From positions 1 through 64,000 of the forward strand of contig CAJUPS010000001.1 of the NCBI GenBank assembly GCA_910588045.1: DNA of 64,000 nucleotides, written 5' to 3'. The stretch is from an uncultured Oscillospiraceae bacterium (GTDB lineage: Bacteria > Bacillota > Clostridia > Oscillospirales > Oscillospiraceae). Within the stretch, counting starts at the first letter, position 1. Every line of letters begins with the position of its first letter. The translations under genes and the position numbers were made by a program. The notes beneath the pieces were generated by a model. It did no database searches, was not told the DNA's origin, and saw only the letters and a program-made list of their open reading frames with translations. Shown here piece after piece: positions 51,367 to 60,952 of the stretch.

Positions 51367-52641
51367 CTATTTCCCCAGCAGTTTCTCCAGCGCCGCAAGA
51401 CGGAGGCAGACGCAGAACACATCAATCGCCGCTTCCAGCTCCGCCACCGGCGGCAGGCTGGGCGCAATGCGGATATTCCGGTCCCGGGGGTCATTCCCAT
51501 TGGGGAAGGTGGCCCCGGCGCTGGTCATGACCACACCCGCCTCCTTGCAGAGGGCCAGGGTGCGCTTGGCCAGGCCGTCGGCGGTGTCCAGGCTGACAAA
51601 GTATCCGCCGGTGGGCCTCTTCCAGGAGGCGATCCCCAGAGGGGCGATCTCCCGGTCCAGAGCGTCCAGCACAGCCCGGAACTTGGGTCCCAGGATGGCG
51701 GCGTGGCGCTTCATCAGCTCCAGGGTGTGGGCCTTGTCCTTGAGGTAGCGGACGTGGCGGAGCTGGTTGACCTTGTCGTAGCTGATGGTCTGATAGGTCA
51801 TGAGGCCCACCATGTACTTGATGTTGTCCTCGCTGGAGGCCATGACGGAGATGCCCGCCCCGGGGAAGGTCACCTTGGAGGTGGAAGCGTACTCGAACAC
51901 CATGTCCGGGTTTCCCGCCTCCCGACAGAGGGCGAGGATGTCCGGGAAAGGCACGTAGTCCCCCTCAAACTCGTGGATGCAGTAGGCGTTGTCCCACATG
52001 ACCACGAAATCCGGGGCGGCGGGCTTCAGATGGGCGATGCGGTCGATGGTCTCCGGGCTGTAGATGACGCCCTCGGGGTTGGAATACTTGGGGACGCACC
52101 AGATGCCCTTGACGGCGGGGTCTTTGACGGCCTCCTCCACGGCGTCCATATCGGGGCCGGTCTCGGTCATGGGGATGGTAATGAGCTCCATGCCAAAGGA
52201 CTTGGTCACGTTGAAGTGCCGGTCATAGCCCGGGGAGGGGCACAGAAACTTCACCGTGTCCAGCTTGCTCCAGGGCTTCTCGCTGTGGAGCAGACCGTGG
52301 GTGTACGCCTTTGCGATGGTGTCGTACATGAGGGTCAGGCTGGCGTTGCCGCCGATAAAGCACTCCTCCGGCTTACAGCCCAGGATCTCCGCGAAATACC
52401 GCTTCGCGCAGGGCAGACCGGTGAGCTCCCCGTAGTTGCGCACGTCGAACCCCGCCTCCACACAGTCCTCCGGTTTGCTGAGCACCGTCAGCATATCGCT
52501 GACCAAATCCAGCTGCTCCTTCCCCGGCTTGCCCCGGGACATGTCCAGCTTCAGCCCCTTGCCCTTGAGCTCCTCAAAACGGCCGGATACGGCGGCGTAT
52601 TCCGCCTCCAGCTGCGCGGGGGTCATTTTTCCGTATTCCAT
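51367..52641 (-). CDS. PLP-dependent aminotransferase (PF12897-type aspartate aminotransferase)
   Basis: 424 residues of fold type I. SRGKPGKEQLDL near residue 35, GGNASLTLMYD, CPSPGYDRHF, and a PLP-lysine motif in YASTSKVTFPGAG are visible. This matches the class of aspartate aminotransferases first seen in actinobacteria and Clostridia. The ATG at 52641 has AGGAGA eight bases upstream. It lies after the glucokinase gene on the same strand. Confidence 0.9.
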   Translation of the reverse strand: MEYGKMTPAQLEAEYAAVSGRFEELKGKGLKLDMSRGKPGKEQLDLVSDMLTVLSKPEDCVEAGFDVRNYGELTGLPCAKRYFAEILGCKPEECFIGGNASLTLMYDTIAKAYTHGLLHSEKPWSKLDTVKFLCPSPGYDRHFNVTKSFGMELITIPMTETGPDMDAVEEAVKDPAVKGIWCVPKYSNPEGVIYSPETIDRIAHLKPAAPDFVVMWDNAYCIHEFEGDYVPFPDILALCREAGNPDMVFEYASTSKVTFPGAGISVMASSEDNIKYMVGLMTYQTISYDKVNQLRHVRYLKDKAHTLELMKRHAAILGPKFRAVLDALDREIAPLGIASWKRPTGGYFVSLDTADGLAKRTLALCKEAGVVMTSAGATFPNGNDPRDRNIRIAPSLPPVAELEAAIDVFCVCLRLAALEKLLGK

Positions 52642-52698
52642 GATCGTCATCTCCTATTCTCCCGCTGCGCGGGTGTTCACTGATCTTCTTTCAGCGCC

Positions 52699-53655
52699 TC
52701 ATGTCTGGAGACCCAGCAGCGCCGCGCCGATGATCCCGGCGTCGTTGCCCAGCTTGGCCTTCACCAGCCGGGTGTGACGGTCCGCCTCCCTGCCAAAGCA
52801 GTCCTCCAACACCGTGCTCTGGAGGGGCAGCAGCAGATCCTCATCCCGGGCCTGGCTGACGCCGCCGCCCAGTGCGATGACCTCCGGCTGGAAGATATTG
52901 ATAAAGTTGGACAGCCCGTCCCCCAGGTAGCGCAGGTATTGATCGATTACCGCCCGGGCCGTGGCGTCGCCCTGGTGCATGGCCTCGAAGGCGGTGCGGC
53001 CATCCACCCGGCTGAGGTCGCCGCCCGTTATGCCCCACATGATGGAATCCTTGTTCTGGTCCATGGCCGCCATGGTCTGGCGGATCAGGGCGTTGGCGGA
53101 GGCGTAGCGCTCCCAGCAGCCCTTGCGGCCGCAGGTGCACTGCTCCCCGCCGTGAACCAGGACGATGTGGCCCCCCTCCCCGGCACAGCCGTTGATGCCA
53201 GTGTGGATGTGCCCATTGAGAATGATGCCCGTGCCGATGCCCGTACCCAGGGTGACCAGAATCAGGCTCTCGATGTTCTTATCCTCGTAGTGGTAGAACT
53301 CCCCCAGGGCAGCGCAATCCGCGTCGTTGCCCAGATGGACGGGCACGTCCTTCCACTGGCGGTGAAACATCTCTGCCACCGGCATGAACCGGATGGGGAT
53401 GTTTACCGTCTTGATGACGACGCCCTTCCTGTCGTCCACCGGTCCGGGGAATCCCATGCCCACGGAGGCAACCTGGTCCCGGGAGATCCCGTTCTCCTCC
53501 ACCAGGCCGATGGCCATCTGCGCCAGGGTCTCCCCCATCTGCTCCATGGAGGTGAATTGCAGGGGCTGCTTTTTGGTGGCGGTGATCTGATAGCTCTCGT
53601 CCACCAGGCCCGCCTTCAGATTGGTTCCGCCGATGTCAATGCCGATATAGTACAT
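52699..53655 (-). CDS. ROK-family glucokinase
   Basis: 318 residues. The ATP-binding GIDIGGTNLKAGLVD is at the N-terminus, the catalytic GNDADCAALGE near 105, the ROK signature about 135-160, and the zinc motif CTCGRKGCWE. It phosphorylates glucose in the cytoplasm. The ATG at 53655 follows GAAGGAGGAAACG. It is 55 bases from hprK, another carbon-control gene. Confidence 0.93.
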   Translation of the reverse strand: MYYIGIDIGGTNLKAGLVDESYQITATKKQPLQFTSMEQMGETLAQMAIGLVEENGISRDQVASVGMGFPGPVDDRKGVVIKTVNIPIRFMPVAEMFHRQWKDVPVHLGNDADCAALGEFYHYEDKNIESLILVTLGTGIGTGIILNGHIHTGINGCAGEGGHIVLVHGGEQCTCGRKGCWERYASANALIRQTMAAMDQNKDSIMWGITGGDLSRVDGRTAFEAMHQGDATARAVIDQYLRYLGDGLSNFINIFQPEVIALGGGVSQARDEDLLLPLQSTVLEDCFGREADRHTRLVKAKLGNDAGIIGAALLGLQT

Positions 53656-53710
53656 GCCGTTTCCTCCTTCGGTTAATCTATGTTCTTCCGTGTTTGTCAA
53701 AGGCCATCGG

Positions 53711-54652
53711 TCATCCGCCCTGCGTGTGGCGCTCCAGCTCGTCCGCCAGCTGCTGGGCGGCGTTGAAGCCGTACTTCTTGTGCCGGTTGTTCATGACCGC
53801 CACCTCCACGATGGTGGCCAGGTTCCGCCCCGGCTGGACCGGGATGGTAATGATCGGGACCTCAATGCCCAGGATGTTGACCTTCTCCTCGTCCAGACCG
53901 AATCGGTCGTAGAATTTGTCCTCCCGCCAGCGCTCCAGGTGCACCACCAGGTCCACCTGGGCCTCGGGCTTCACCGCGCTCATGCCCAACAGCTGCTGCA
54001 CGTCCACCACGCCGATGCCCCTTAGCTCGATGTAGTGCCGGATCAGCTCCGGCGCACGGCCCAGGAGCTGGTCGGCCACCCGGCGGATGTCCACTGCGTC
54101 GTCCGCCACCAGCCGGTGGCCCCGCTTGATGAGCTCTATGGCAGTCTCGCTCTTGCCCACGCCGCTGTCGCCAGTGATCAGCACGCCCTCGCCGTAGATG
54201 TCCAGCAGCCCACCGTGGCGGGTGATGGTGGGAGCCAGCGCCTGGGTCAGGTACTCAATGACCTTGGTGGTGAAAACCACCGTGGTATCTGTGGTGTGCA
54301 GCAGGGTACGCTGGTGCTTGCGGGCCATGGCCAGACATTCCGGGTAGATGTCCAGGTCCCGGGACACCACCAGGGCCGGGATGGCGTATTCAAACAGACG
54401 GGAAAAGCTCCTCGTGCGCTGCTGTGGGTCCATGCCCTCCAGCATCTTGGTTTCCGCCATGCCGATCACCTGGAGCCGCCGGGGATCGAAGTAATCGAAA
54501 AATCCCACCAGTTGCAGACCGGGCCGGTTCACATCCCGGATGCCGACCAGGGCCGTTTCAAAATCGGCGCCCTTATTGACGATGGCCAATCCCAGATACT
54601 CCGCCAGCTCCCCGATTTTGACGCCGCCTTTCATTTCATCCTGTTGGATCAT
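53711..54652 (-). CDS. hprK: HPr kinase/phosphorylase
   Basis: 313 residues. The P-loop is GDSGVGKSETAIELIKRGHRLVADD. The family K3 loop reads ELRGIGVVDVQ. The N-terminal domain resembles the MurF-like fold of HprK. It phosphorylates Ser46 of HPr and so sets carbon catabolite control. GGAGGCG precedes the ATG. PTS genes are not in the window. Confidence 0.96.
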   Translation of the reverse strand: MIQQDEMKGGVKIGELAEYLGLAIVNKGADFETALVGIRDVNRPGLQLVGFFDYFDPRRLQVIGMAETKMLEGMDPQQRTRSFSRLFEYAIPALVVSRDLDIYPECLAMARKHQRTLLHTTDTTVVFTTKVIEYLTQALAPTITRHGGLLDIYGEGVLITGDSGVGKSETAIELIKRGHRLVADDAVDIRRVADQLLGRAPELIRHYIELRGIGVVDVQQLLGMSAVKPEAQVDLVVHLERWREDKFYDRFGLDEEKVNILGIEVPIITIPVQPGRNLATIVEVAVMNNRHKKYGFNAAQQLADELERHTQGG

Positions 54653-54783
54653 GCGCTTCGCCTCCGTTTTTACGCAGACCGGCGGAAGCCGGGTCCGCAG
54701 TCTTTAATAACAGGAATATTATAGTATAAATGGAGCGGCTTGACAAGAGCGAGAAAAAGTTTTGGAAAAAGAGAAAATTATAC

Positions 54784-54812
54784 TTGCATTTTGTGTCAAA
54801 CTCTGCTATCAT
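54784..54812 (+). promoter_or_regulatory. rpmB promoter
   Basis: TTGCAT (54784-54789), 17 bases, TATCAT (54807-54812), 57 bases before the rpmB start. Confidence 0.8.
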
Positions 54813-54868
54813 ATCCTAAGGTGCTTTTTGTGCCGCTATGATTCTGAAACAGCAAGGAGGTGCAACGG

Positions 54869-55057
54869 ATGGCAAAGTGTCAATTCTGTGACAAGGGTGT
54901 TACCTTTGGGATCAAGGTTTCCCACTCCCACAGGCGCTCCAACCGCGCGTGGAAACCCAATGTCAAGCGCGTGAAGGCAATCGTCGATGGTACCCCCCGC
55001 CATGTATATGTTTGTACCCGGTGTCTGCGTTCCGGCAAAGTCACCCGTGCTGTCTGA
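54869..55057 (+). CDS. rpmB: 50S ribosomal protein L28
   Basis: 62 residues with paired cysteines (MAKCQFCDKG and VCTRCLRSGK) that bind zinc in this form of L28. The ATG at 54869 follows AAGGAGGTGCAACGG. It is monocistronic between a clear promoter and terminator. Confidence 0.97.
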   Translation: MAKCQFCDKGVTFGIKVSHSHRRSNRAWKPNVKRVKAIVDGTPRHVYVCTRCLRSGKVTRAV

Positions 55058-55075
55058 CATAGACATGCAGAACGG

Positions 55076-55110
55076 ATGCGCCGTCCTTTTCAGGACGGCG
55101 CATTTTTTTC
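55076..55110 (+). terminator. rpmB terminator
   Basis: A perfect 12-bp stem, ATGCGCCGTCCT and complement, with a TTTC loop and seven T. Confidence 0.95.
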
Positions 55111-55242
55111 GGAAAAGGGCTCGCATTATGGCGCGGATTATGGTATGATAGTAAAGTACGCTCGGATTTTGGCCGCTGTCCCCCGGCGGAAAAGTCCGGC
55201 GATCCCCCCTTACCGCATTTGACGATCGAAGGAGCGAGACGC

Positions 55243-58200
55243 ATGTCAGAAGAGAAAATCCACAACCAGCCGGACGGTCAGGACACCGTCATGGTCTTTT
55301 TTAACCCCGAGCTGCTTCAGAGCATGGCGGATCTGTCCGCGGAGAAGCAGCAAAACTTGCGGGAGATGCAGCTCGCCGCCGAGGACGGCGACCTGGATGC
55401 CGCCTATCAGCTGGGGCAGCGCTATTGCCACGGCAGCGGCGGTGCACAAAAGGATGAAGCAAAGGGGTTCTATTGGTTCCAGAAAGCGGCCGACGGGGAC
55501 CATATCGCCGCACAATACAGCCTGGCCATGTGCTGGCTCCGCGGGGTCGGGACGGAGACGAACCAGGAGAAGGGCGCGTCGCTGCTGGCAGGTGCGGCGG
55601 AGACGGGCTATCCCCCCGCGATCTGTGAGCTGGGGCTCTGCTATGAGCTCGGCATGGGCGTGGAGATGGACAAGCACAGGGCAGCCGAGCTCTACCGGGA
55701 GGCGGCCGAGCACGATTTCGCCCCGGCGGAGTGTAACCTGGGCTTTTTCTACTACCGGGGCATCGGTATGGAGGAGGACGACCAGGAGGCGGCCAAGTGG
55801 TTTGCCAAGGCGGCGCAGCAGGGCTTTGCCCGGGCGCAGATGCTGATGGGAGAGTGCTTTGAAAACGGCTACGGCGTGGAGAGAGATCCGGACAAGGCTT
55901 TTGCCCTCTATAAGGCGTCCCACGAGCAGGGGTATGAGCCCGCCACCTGCGCCCTGGGGGTCTGCTATGACCGCGGCACCGGTGTGGAGGAGGACCAGCA
56001 GCGGGCCGCACAGCTGTACGCGGAAGCCGCCGAAAAGGGGTATCCCCGCGCCCAGTACATGTTGGGGCAGTGCTGCGAGTACGGCCACGGCGTGGAACAG
56101 GACGAGGCGCGGGCCTTTACATATTATCAAAAGTCCCACGAAAATGGGTTCATTCCGGGAACCTGCGCCCTGGGCCTGTGCTACGAGCTGGGCACAGGGG
56201 TGGAGGCCGACGCGGCCAGGGCGGTGGAGCTCTACCGGCAGGCCGCCGATGCGGGCCATCCTACCTCCCAGTGCAACCTTGGGTTCTGCTATTACCAGGG
56301 AATCGGTGTGCAGGAGAACAACGAGGAAGCCGCACGGTGGTTCCATCTGGCTGCGGAGCAGAATCACCCCCGGGCGCTGAACCTGCTGGGGGAATGCTAT
56401 GACTTCGGCTACGGCGTGGAGAAGGACGAGAGCAAGGCCGCACAGCTCTATGCCGCCGCCTGCAAGCAGGGCCACGTTCCCGCCTTTACCGCCCTGGGGC
56501 TCTGCTATGAGCTGGGGCGGGGCGTGGAGATGGACCTGGAAAAAGCGGTCGAGCTCTACCGCAAGGCCGCCGAGGGCGGCGACGTCCGGGGCCAGTGCAA
56601 CTTGGGGTACTGCTACTACCAGGGGATCGGCACAAAAATGGACGACGCCGAGGCCGTCAAGTGGTTTGAGGCCGCCGCCCAGCGGTCCTATCCCCGGGCA
56701 CAGTTCCTGCTGGGCCAGTGCATGGAATTTGGGTACGGCACAAAGCAGGATATTGACGCCGCCCTGGCCCTCTACCACAAGGCTTGGGAGGGCGGACACG
56801 CTCCCGCCGCCGCCTCCATCGGACTGTGCTATGAACAGGGAAAGGGCGTGGAGACGGACAAGGCCGAGGCGGTTTCCTTCTACCGGCTGGGCGCCGAGAA
56901 GGGGGACGTCCGCGCCCAGTGCAACCTGGGCTTCTGCTACTATCACGGCATCGGGACGGAGGCGGACGACGCCGAGGCGGCCAAGTGGTTTGCCAAGGCC
57001 GCCGATCAGGGCTTCGCCAGGGCACAGCATCTGTTGGGAGAGTGCTACGAAAATGGCTTCGGCGTCGAGGAGGACGCGGAGAAGGCGTTCCATTTCTACC
57101 AGCAGTCCCATGAGAACGGCCATGTGCCCGGCACCTGTGCGCTGGCGCTGTGCTATGAGGTTGGCACCGGCGTGGAGGCCGACCCCCGGAAGGCGGTGGA
57201 GCTCTATCGGCAGGCCGCGGAGCGGGGCTACGCCCGGGCACAGTGCAACCTTGGGTTCTGCTACTACCGGGGCATCGGGACGGCGGAGGATAACAACGCG
57301 GCATTTCAGTGGTTCACCCGCGCCGCCGAAAGCGGGTATCCCCGGGCCATCCACCTCCTCGGGGAGTGCTACGAGAACGGATTTGGTGCGGAAAAAGACT
57401 TGGCGCACGCGGCGCAGCTCTATCAGAGAGCCCACGAACAGGGGTACTCCCCCTCCACCTGCGCCCTGGGGGTCCTCTATGAGTTCGGGGAAGGACTGGA
57501 AATGGACAAGGCCAGGGCCGCCGCCCTCTACCTCCAGGCTGCCAAGGCCGGAAATGTCCGGGCCCAGTGCAACTATGGATACTGCTGCTACCGGGGCATC
57601 GGCGTGGAGGAGGACAACGATGAGGCGTTCAAGTGGCTGGAGAAATCCGCTCACGGCGGAAGCGCCCGGGCACAGCAGCTGTTGGGGGAATGCTATGAAA
57701 ACGGCTTCGGTGTAAGCCGGGACCCCCAGAGGGCTTTCCAGCTCTACAAGCAGTCCCATGAGCAGGGCTATGCTCCCGGCACGTGCTCCTTGGGGCTGTG
57801 CTATGAGCTGGGGACCGGCGTAGAGGAGGACAAGGCCATTGCCTCCGACCTCTATCAAAAGGCCGCCGAAGCGGGGGATGCCCGCGCACAGTGCAACCTG
57901 GGATTTTTCTACTATCACGGCATCTCTGTGCAGGAAAACAACGATCTTGCCGCCACCTGGTTCCAGAGGTCTGCGAAGCAGGGACACCACCGGGCGGAGT
58001 TCTTCCTTGGAGAGTGCTATGAAAACGGCTATGGCGTTCCCAGAGATTTAGCCAAGGCTGTTGCATACTACACCAAGGCCCATGAGGCCGGTCGGGCAGA
58101 CGGCAGCTTCGCATTGGCCGCCTGCTATGAGCAGGGTCTGGGCGTGAAAGCCGACCGCAAGCGGGCGCTGGAGCTCTACCGGGAGTCCGCCAGCCGCGGC

Positions 58201-58275
58201 AGCAAAAAGGCCGAGGAGGCGGTCAAGCGGCTGTCTGCCAAGAGAGGCATCAAGTTTCCCTGGTCGAAAAAGTGA
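55243..58275 (+). CDS. Giant Sel1-like repeat protein
   Basis: 1,010 residues. After an acidic N-terminus (about 1-45) come about 26 Sel1 repeats of 36 residues, each with the LGxCYexGxGvexD core, and a basic tail (KRGIKFPWSKK). Repeats fall into three types in fixed order: ALGLCYELGTG, NLGFCYYRGIG, LLGECYENGFG. One middle type is missing near residues 260-290. There is no signal peptide or membrane helix, so it is probably a cytoplasmic scaffold. The ATG at 55243 follows GAAGGAGCG. It is monocistronic. The partner is unknown. Confidence 0.92.
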   Translation: MSEEKIHNQPDGQDTVMVFFNPELLQSMADLSAEKQQNLREMQLAAEDGDLDAAYQLGQRYCHGSGGAQKDEAKGFYWFQKAADGDHIAAQYSLAMCWLRGVGTETNQEKGASLLAGAAETGYPPAICELGLCYELGMGVEMDKHRAAELYREAAEHDFAPAECNLGFFYYRGIGMEEDDQEAAKWFAKAAQQGFARAQMLMGECFENGYGVERDPDKAFALYKASHEQGYEPATCALGVCYDRGTGVEEDQQRAAQLYAEAAEKGYPRAQYMLGQCCEYGHGVEQDEARAFTYYQKSHENGFIPGTCALGLCYELGTGVEADAARAVELYRQAADAGHPTSQCNLGFCYYQGIGVQENNEEAARWFHLAAEQNHPRALNLLGECYDFGYGVEKDESKAAQLYAAACKQGHVPAFTALGLCYELGRGVEMDLEKAVELYRKAAEGGDVRGQCNLGYCYYQGIGTKMDDAEAVKWFEAAAQRSYPRAQFLLGQCMEFGYGTKQDIDAALALYHKAWEGGHAPAAASIGLCYEQGKGVETDKAEAVSFYRLGAEKGDVRAQCNLGFCYYHGIGTEADDAEAAKWFAKAADQGFARAQHLLGECYENGFGVEEDAEKAFHFYQQSHENGHVPGTCALALCYEVGTGVEADPRKAVELYRQAAERGYARAQCNLGFCYYRGIGTAEDNNAAFQWFTRAAESGYPRAIHLLGECYENGFGAEKDLAHAAQLYQRAHEQGYSPSTCALGVLYEFGEGLEMDKARAAALYLQAAKAGNVRAQCNYGYCCYRGIGVEEDNDEAFKWLEKSAHGGSARAQQLLGECYENGFGVSRDPQRAFQLYKQSHEQGYAPGTCSLGLCYELGTGVEEDKAIASDLYQKAAEAGDARAQCNLGFFYYHGISVQENNDLAATWFQRSAKQGHHRAEFFLGECYENGYGVPRDLAKAVAYYTKAHEAGRADGSFALAACYEQGLGVKADRKRALELYRESASRGSKKAEEAVKRLSAKRGIKFPWSKK

Positions 58276-58276
58276 C

Positions 58277-58310
58277 ATGATCCCCGGCGGGTTTGCCCGC
58301 CGGGGATCAT
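58277..58310. terminator. Terminator of the Sel1 gene
   Basis: A perfect 15-bp stem, ATGATCCCCGGCGGG and complement, with TTTG loop, between convergent genes. Confidence 0.85.
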
Positions 58311-58354
58311 GCGCGATTGCCCGCTCCATCTGCTGTCGGAGTCCCTTCATCGTC

Positions 58355-59131
58355 CTACATCTGCCGCCCGCGGCCCATCAGCTCTTGCAGCAGATCCACT
58401 GCCTCCGGGTACATCAAAAACCCTGCGCCGATCCCCAGCTCATTCCCCATGTTGATTTTACTCCGCAGGGTATCGGCATCATCGAAGAGGACAAACCGGC
58501 TCTCTCCAGTATCTGTAATGGTAAAATACTTTGCACACAAGTCGTGGGAGTAAAACACCGACTGCCGTTTCTTTTCCAGCATTCCGGCCAGAGCTGCGCT
58601 GTCAAGGGGCTGCCCTTCCCCGGTCGGACAGGGCAGAGGAAAGCTCATCCGAAGCCGTTGAAGGTCCAGCGCCAGTCTCCCCCGCCCAAAACGCTGGGCA
58701 CACTCCTCCAGCCGCTGCCGGAGGTTCCCTCCGGACAGCGCGGTGCAGATCAGCACGGTGGCCTGCCCCACCTGTCCGCCGTAGTCCTCCGGAATGAACA
58801 GACCCTTCCTGTTCCGCCCCAGCACCCGCCCCAGAGCCTCCAGAAAGGCGGTCCGGTCCGGCGAGGGCGGCTGCTCAAAATCCGCCAGCACACCGCCGTA
58901 GCCACGGTTGCCGCATTCCCGCCACACATCCCGACACAGTGCGGCGGGGTCGCGGATGGGCCCGCAGTCCTGATCCCCCAGAACCATGAGCCCTCCCCTG
59001 GTCCGGGCCAGCAGGTCACGGCGGGTCAGACGGCCGTCCCGGCCCACCCGATAGGCCACGTGAGCCAGACGGTCCGTATAGCGGGCGGCCTCCTGCTGCT
59101 TGTCGGGCGTAACGGCCAAATAGAGTTGCAC
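58355..59131 (-). CDS. Uncharacterised protein, GH18-like barrel
   Basis: 258 residues from GTG 59131, which has AAGGGGGA seven bases upstream. The C-terminal ESRFVLFDDADTLRSKINMGNELGIGAGFLMYPEA recalls the end of GH18-type barrels such as the spore protein YaaH, and GYGGVLADFEQP sits where the catalytic DxxDxE strand would be. The acidic catalytic motif is incomplete, so it may be inactive or a different barrel. No signal peptide is seen. It is divergent from the yqeG gene. Confidence 0.5.
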   Translation of the reverse strand: MQLYLAVTPDKQQEAARYTDRLAHVAYRVGRDGRLTRRDLLARTRGGLMVLGDQDCGPIRDPAALCRDVWRECGNRGYGGVLADFEQPPSPDRTAFLEALGRVLGRNRKGLFIPEDYGGQVGQATVLICTALSGGNLRQRLEECAQRFGRGRLALDLQRLRMSFPLPCPTGEGQPLDSAALAGMLEKKRQSVFYSHDLCAKYFTITDTGESRFVLFDDADTLRSKINMGNELGIGAGFLMYPEAVDLLQELMGRGRQM

Positions 59132-59213
59132 AGACACTTCCCCCTTGTGGAAATTCAAAAGTCGTGGTATACTTTTCCTATATTATCTATACTATGCGAC
59201 CAAGGAGGGCGCT

Positions 59214-59717
59214 ATGCCATTTTCCCTGATCCCCGACCGGCTCTATGACCGCTATACCGACTTGACCCCCGCTCTGCTGCGGGAGCTGGACGTCCGGCTG
59301 CTGCTATGCGACCTGGACTACACCCTGGCCCCCCGCTCCGTGGAAAAACCGGATGAGACGCTCTACTCCTGGCTGAACGCCTGCCGGGAGGCGGGCGTGA
59401 CGGTGATGATCCTCTCCAACAACCGCTCCACCCGCCGGGTGGAGGCTTTTTGTGGCGAATTGGGCATCCGGTATGTGGGCCACGCCGGGAAACCTGGCGT
59501 CAGGGGCTACCGTCAGGCCATGGAACAGGCGGGACAGCCGCCGGAACATACCGCCATGGTGGGCGACAAGCTGCTCACCGACGTGCTGGGGGCCAAGCGC
59601 TCCGGTGTTCTGGCGCTGATGGTGGAGCCGCTGGGCGGGCCCGTAGGGGCTTGGAATCACGTGCTCCACGCCCTACAGCGTCCCTCCAAATGGATCGCCG
59701 GAAGGAGACAATCATGA
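59214..59717 (+). CDS. yqeG: YqeG-family HAD phosphatase
   Basis: 167 residues of HAD-IIIA type. The nucleophile motif is CDLDYTLAP, followed by ILSNN (motif II) and VGDKLLTDVLGA (motif IV). YqeG homologues are thought to act as phosphatidylglycerophosphate phosphatases or unknown phosphatases. The ATG at 59214 follows AAGGAGGG. It overlaps the aminopeptidase gene by ATGA. Confidence 0.9.
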   Translation: MPFSLIPDRLYDRYTDLTPALLRELDVRLLLCDLDYTLAPRSVEKPDETLYSWLNACREAGVTVMILSNNRSTRRVEAFCGELGIRYVGHAGKPGVRGYRQAMEQAGQPPEHTAMVGDKLLTDVLGAKRSGVLALMVEPLGGPVGAWNHVLHALQRPSKWIAGRRQS

Positions 59718-60787
59718 GCAGATTCCACAAAATCGCCGAAAAACTGGACGCCTTTGGCCTGGATGCAATGATGGTGACCAGCGAGCCCAATCGACTTTAC
59801 GCCGCGCAGTTCCACTCCACCGCCGGTACAGCGGTCATTACCAGGGAGAAGAGCTACTTTATCACCGACTGCCGCTATATCGAGGCGGCCGGGAAGCACG
59901 TCACCGGCGCAGAAATCCGTCAGAGTACCACACAGGTCCCCGCAGAAACCATTGTCAACGAGATTCTCAAGGCCCACGATGTGGAAAAGCTGGGCTTCGA
60001 GGAGCAATACGCCACGGTGGCCGAGTACAACGGCTGGAAGGACAAGCTGACGTGCAGGGAGCTGGTCCCCGCGACAAAATTGATTATGGAGCTGCGAGGC
60101 GCGAAGGAGCCGGGGGAGATCGACTGCATGGTGGCTGCCCAGCGCATCGCTGAGAAGGCGCTGAAGGATGCCCTGGATTTCATCAAGCCCGGCGTGACGG
60201 AGAAGGAGATCTCCGCCTATTTGCAGTACCGGATGCTCTGCCACGGCGCGGAGAAGATGAGCTTCGAGCCCATCGTGGTCAGCGGCGTAAACAGCAGTAT
60301 GCCCCACGGCGTTCCATCCGATAAGAAGGTGGAGGCCGGGGACTTTGTCACGATGGATTTCGGGTGCGTTTACGGCGGCTACTGCTCCGATATGACGCGC
60401 ACGGTGGCCGTAGGCTACGCCACCGAGGAGATGGAGAAGGTCTACGGCACCGTCCTTGCCGCCCAGAAGGCCGGAATCGCTGCGGCCAGGGCTGGTGTCA
60501 CCGGAAAATCCATCCACGAGACCGCCGCCAAGGTGATTGCCGACGCTGGATACGGGGAATATTTCGGTCACGGCTTTGGTCACGGCGTGGGGGTGGAGAT
60601 CCACGAGGGCGCCGGCGCCTCCCCCACCAACGACAAGCCCCTCCCTGCCGGTGCGGTGATTTCCGCCGAGCCCGGGATCTATATCCCCGGCAAGTTTGGC
60701 GTTCGCATCGAGGACGTGATTGTCCTCCAGGAGGACGGATGTATCGACATCATGAAGGCTCCCCGGGATCTGATCGTCCTGAAGTGA
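59714..60787 (+). CDS. Aminopeptidase P family protein (Xaa-Pro peptidase, M24)
   Basis: 357 residues. An N-terminal creatinase-like domain (about 1-125) precedes the M24 pita-bread domain. Metal ligands are visible in VTMDFG, SDMTRT, the GHGFGHGVGVEIHE histidine, SAEPGIYIPG, and RIEDVIV. It removes N-terminal residues next to proline. It is translationally coupled to yqeG. Confidence 0.93.
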   Translation: MSRFHKIAEKLDAFGLDAMMVTSEPNRLYAAQFHSTAGTAVITREKSYFITDCRYIEAAGKHVTGAEIRQSTTQVPAETIVNEILKAHDVEKLGFEEQYATVAEYNGWKDKLTCRELVPATKLIMELRGAKEPGEIDCMVAAQRIAEKALKDALDFIKPGVTEKEISAYLQYRMLCHGAEKMSFEPIVVSGVNSSMPHGVPSDKKVEAGDFVTMDFGCVYGGYCSDMTRTVAVGYATEEMEKVYGTVLAAQKAGIAAARAGVTGKSIHETAAKVIADAGYGEYFGHGFGHGVGVEIHEGAGASPTNDKPLPAGAVISAEPGIYIPGKFGVRIEDVIVLQEDGCIDIMKAPRDLIVLK

Positions 60788-60822
60788 GCCCAACCTCCCC
60801 CCTGCTCCGGCAAAAAGTACAG

Positions 60823-60859
60823 GATCTCACCGCTCTAGGGGCGGTGAGGTCCTTTTTTT
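60823..60859 (+). terminator. Terminator of the yqeG-aminopeptidase operon
   Basis: GATCTCACCGC (60823-60833) pairs with GCGGTGAGGTC (60841-60851) with one G-U, followed by CTTTTTTT. Confidence 0.85.
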
Positions 60860-60873
60860 GTAGAAATTGACCA

Positions 60874-60902
60874 TTGACTTCATTGCTTTAACGCTATATA
60901 GT
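60874..60902 (+). promoter_or_regulatory. Promoter of the ABC importer operon
   Basis: TTGACT (60874-60879), 17 bases, TATAGT (60897-60902). A near-palindrome, ATTCGTCATATGGCGAAT, at 60913-60930 lies just downstream and may be an operator. Confidence 0.8.
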
Positions 60903-60952
60903 AATAAAGCAAATTCGTCATATGGCGAATGAGACTTGAACAAGGAGATTGT

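Noticed and set aside
55243..58275. Regular 108-bp periodicity suggesting a CRISPR or DNA satellite
   Set aside because: The period is that of 36-residue Sel1 repeats in an intact reading frame; units differ at many synonymous sites and there are no spacers.
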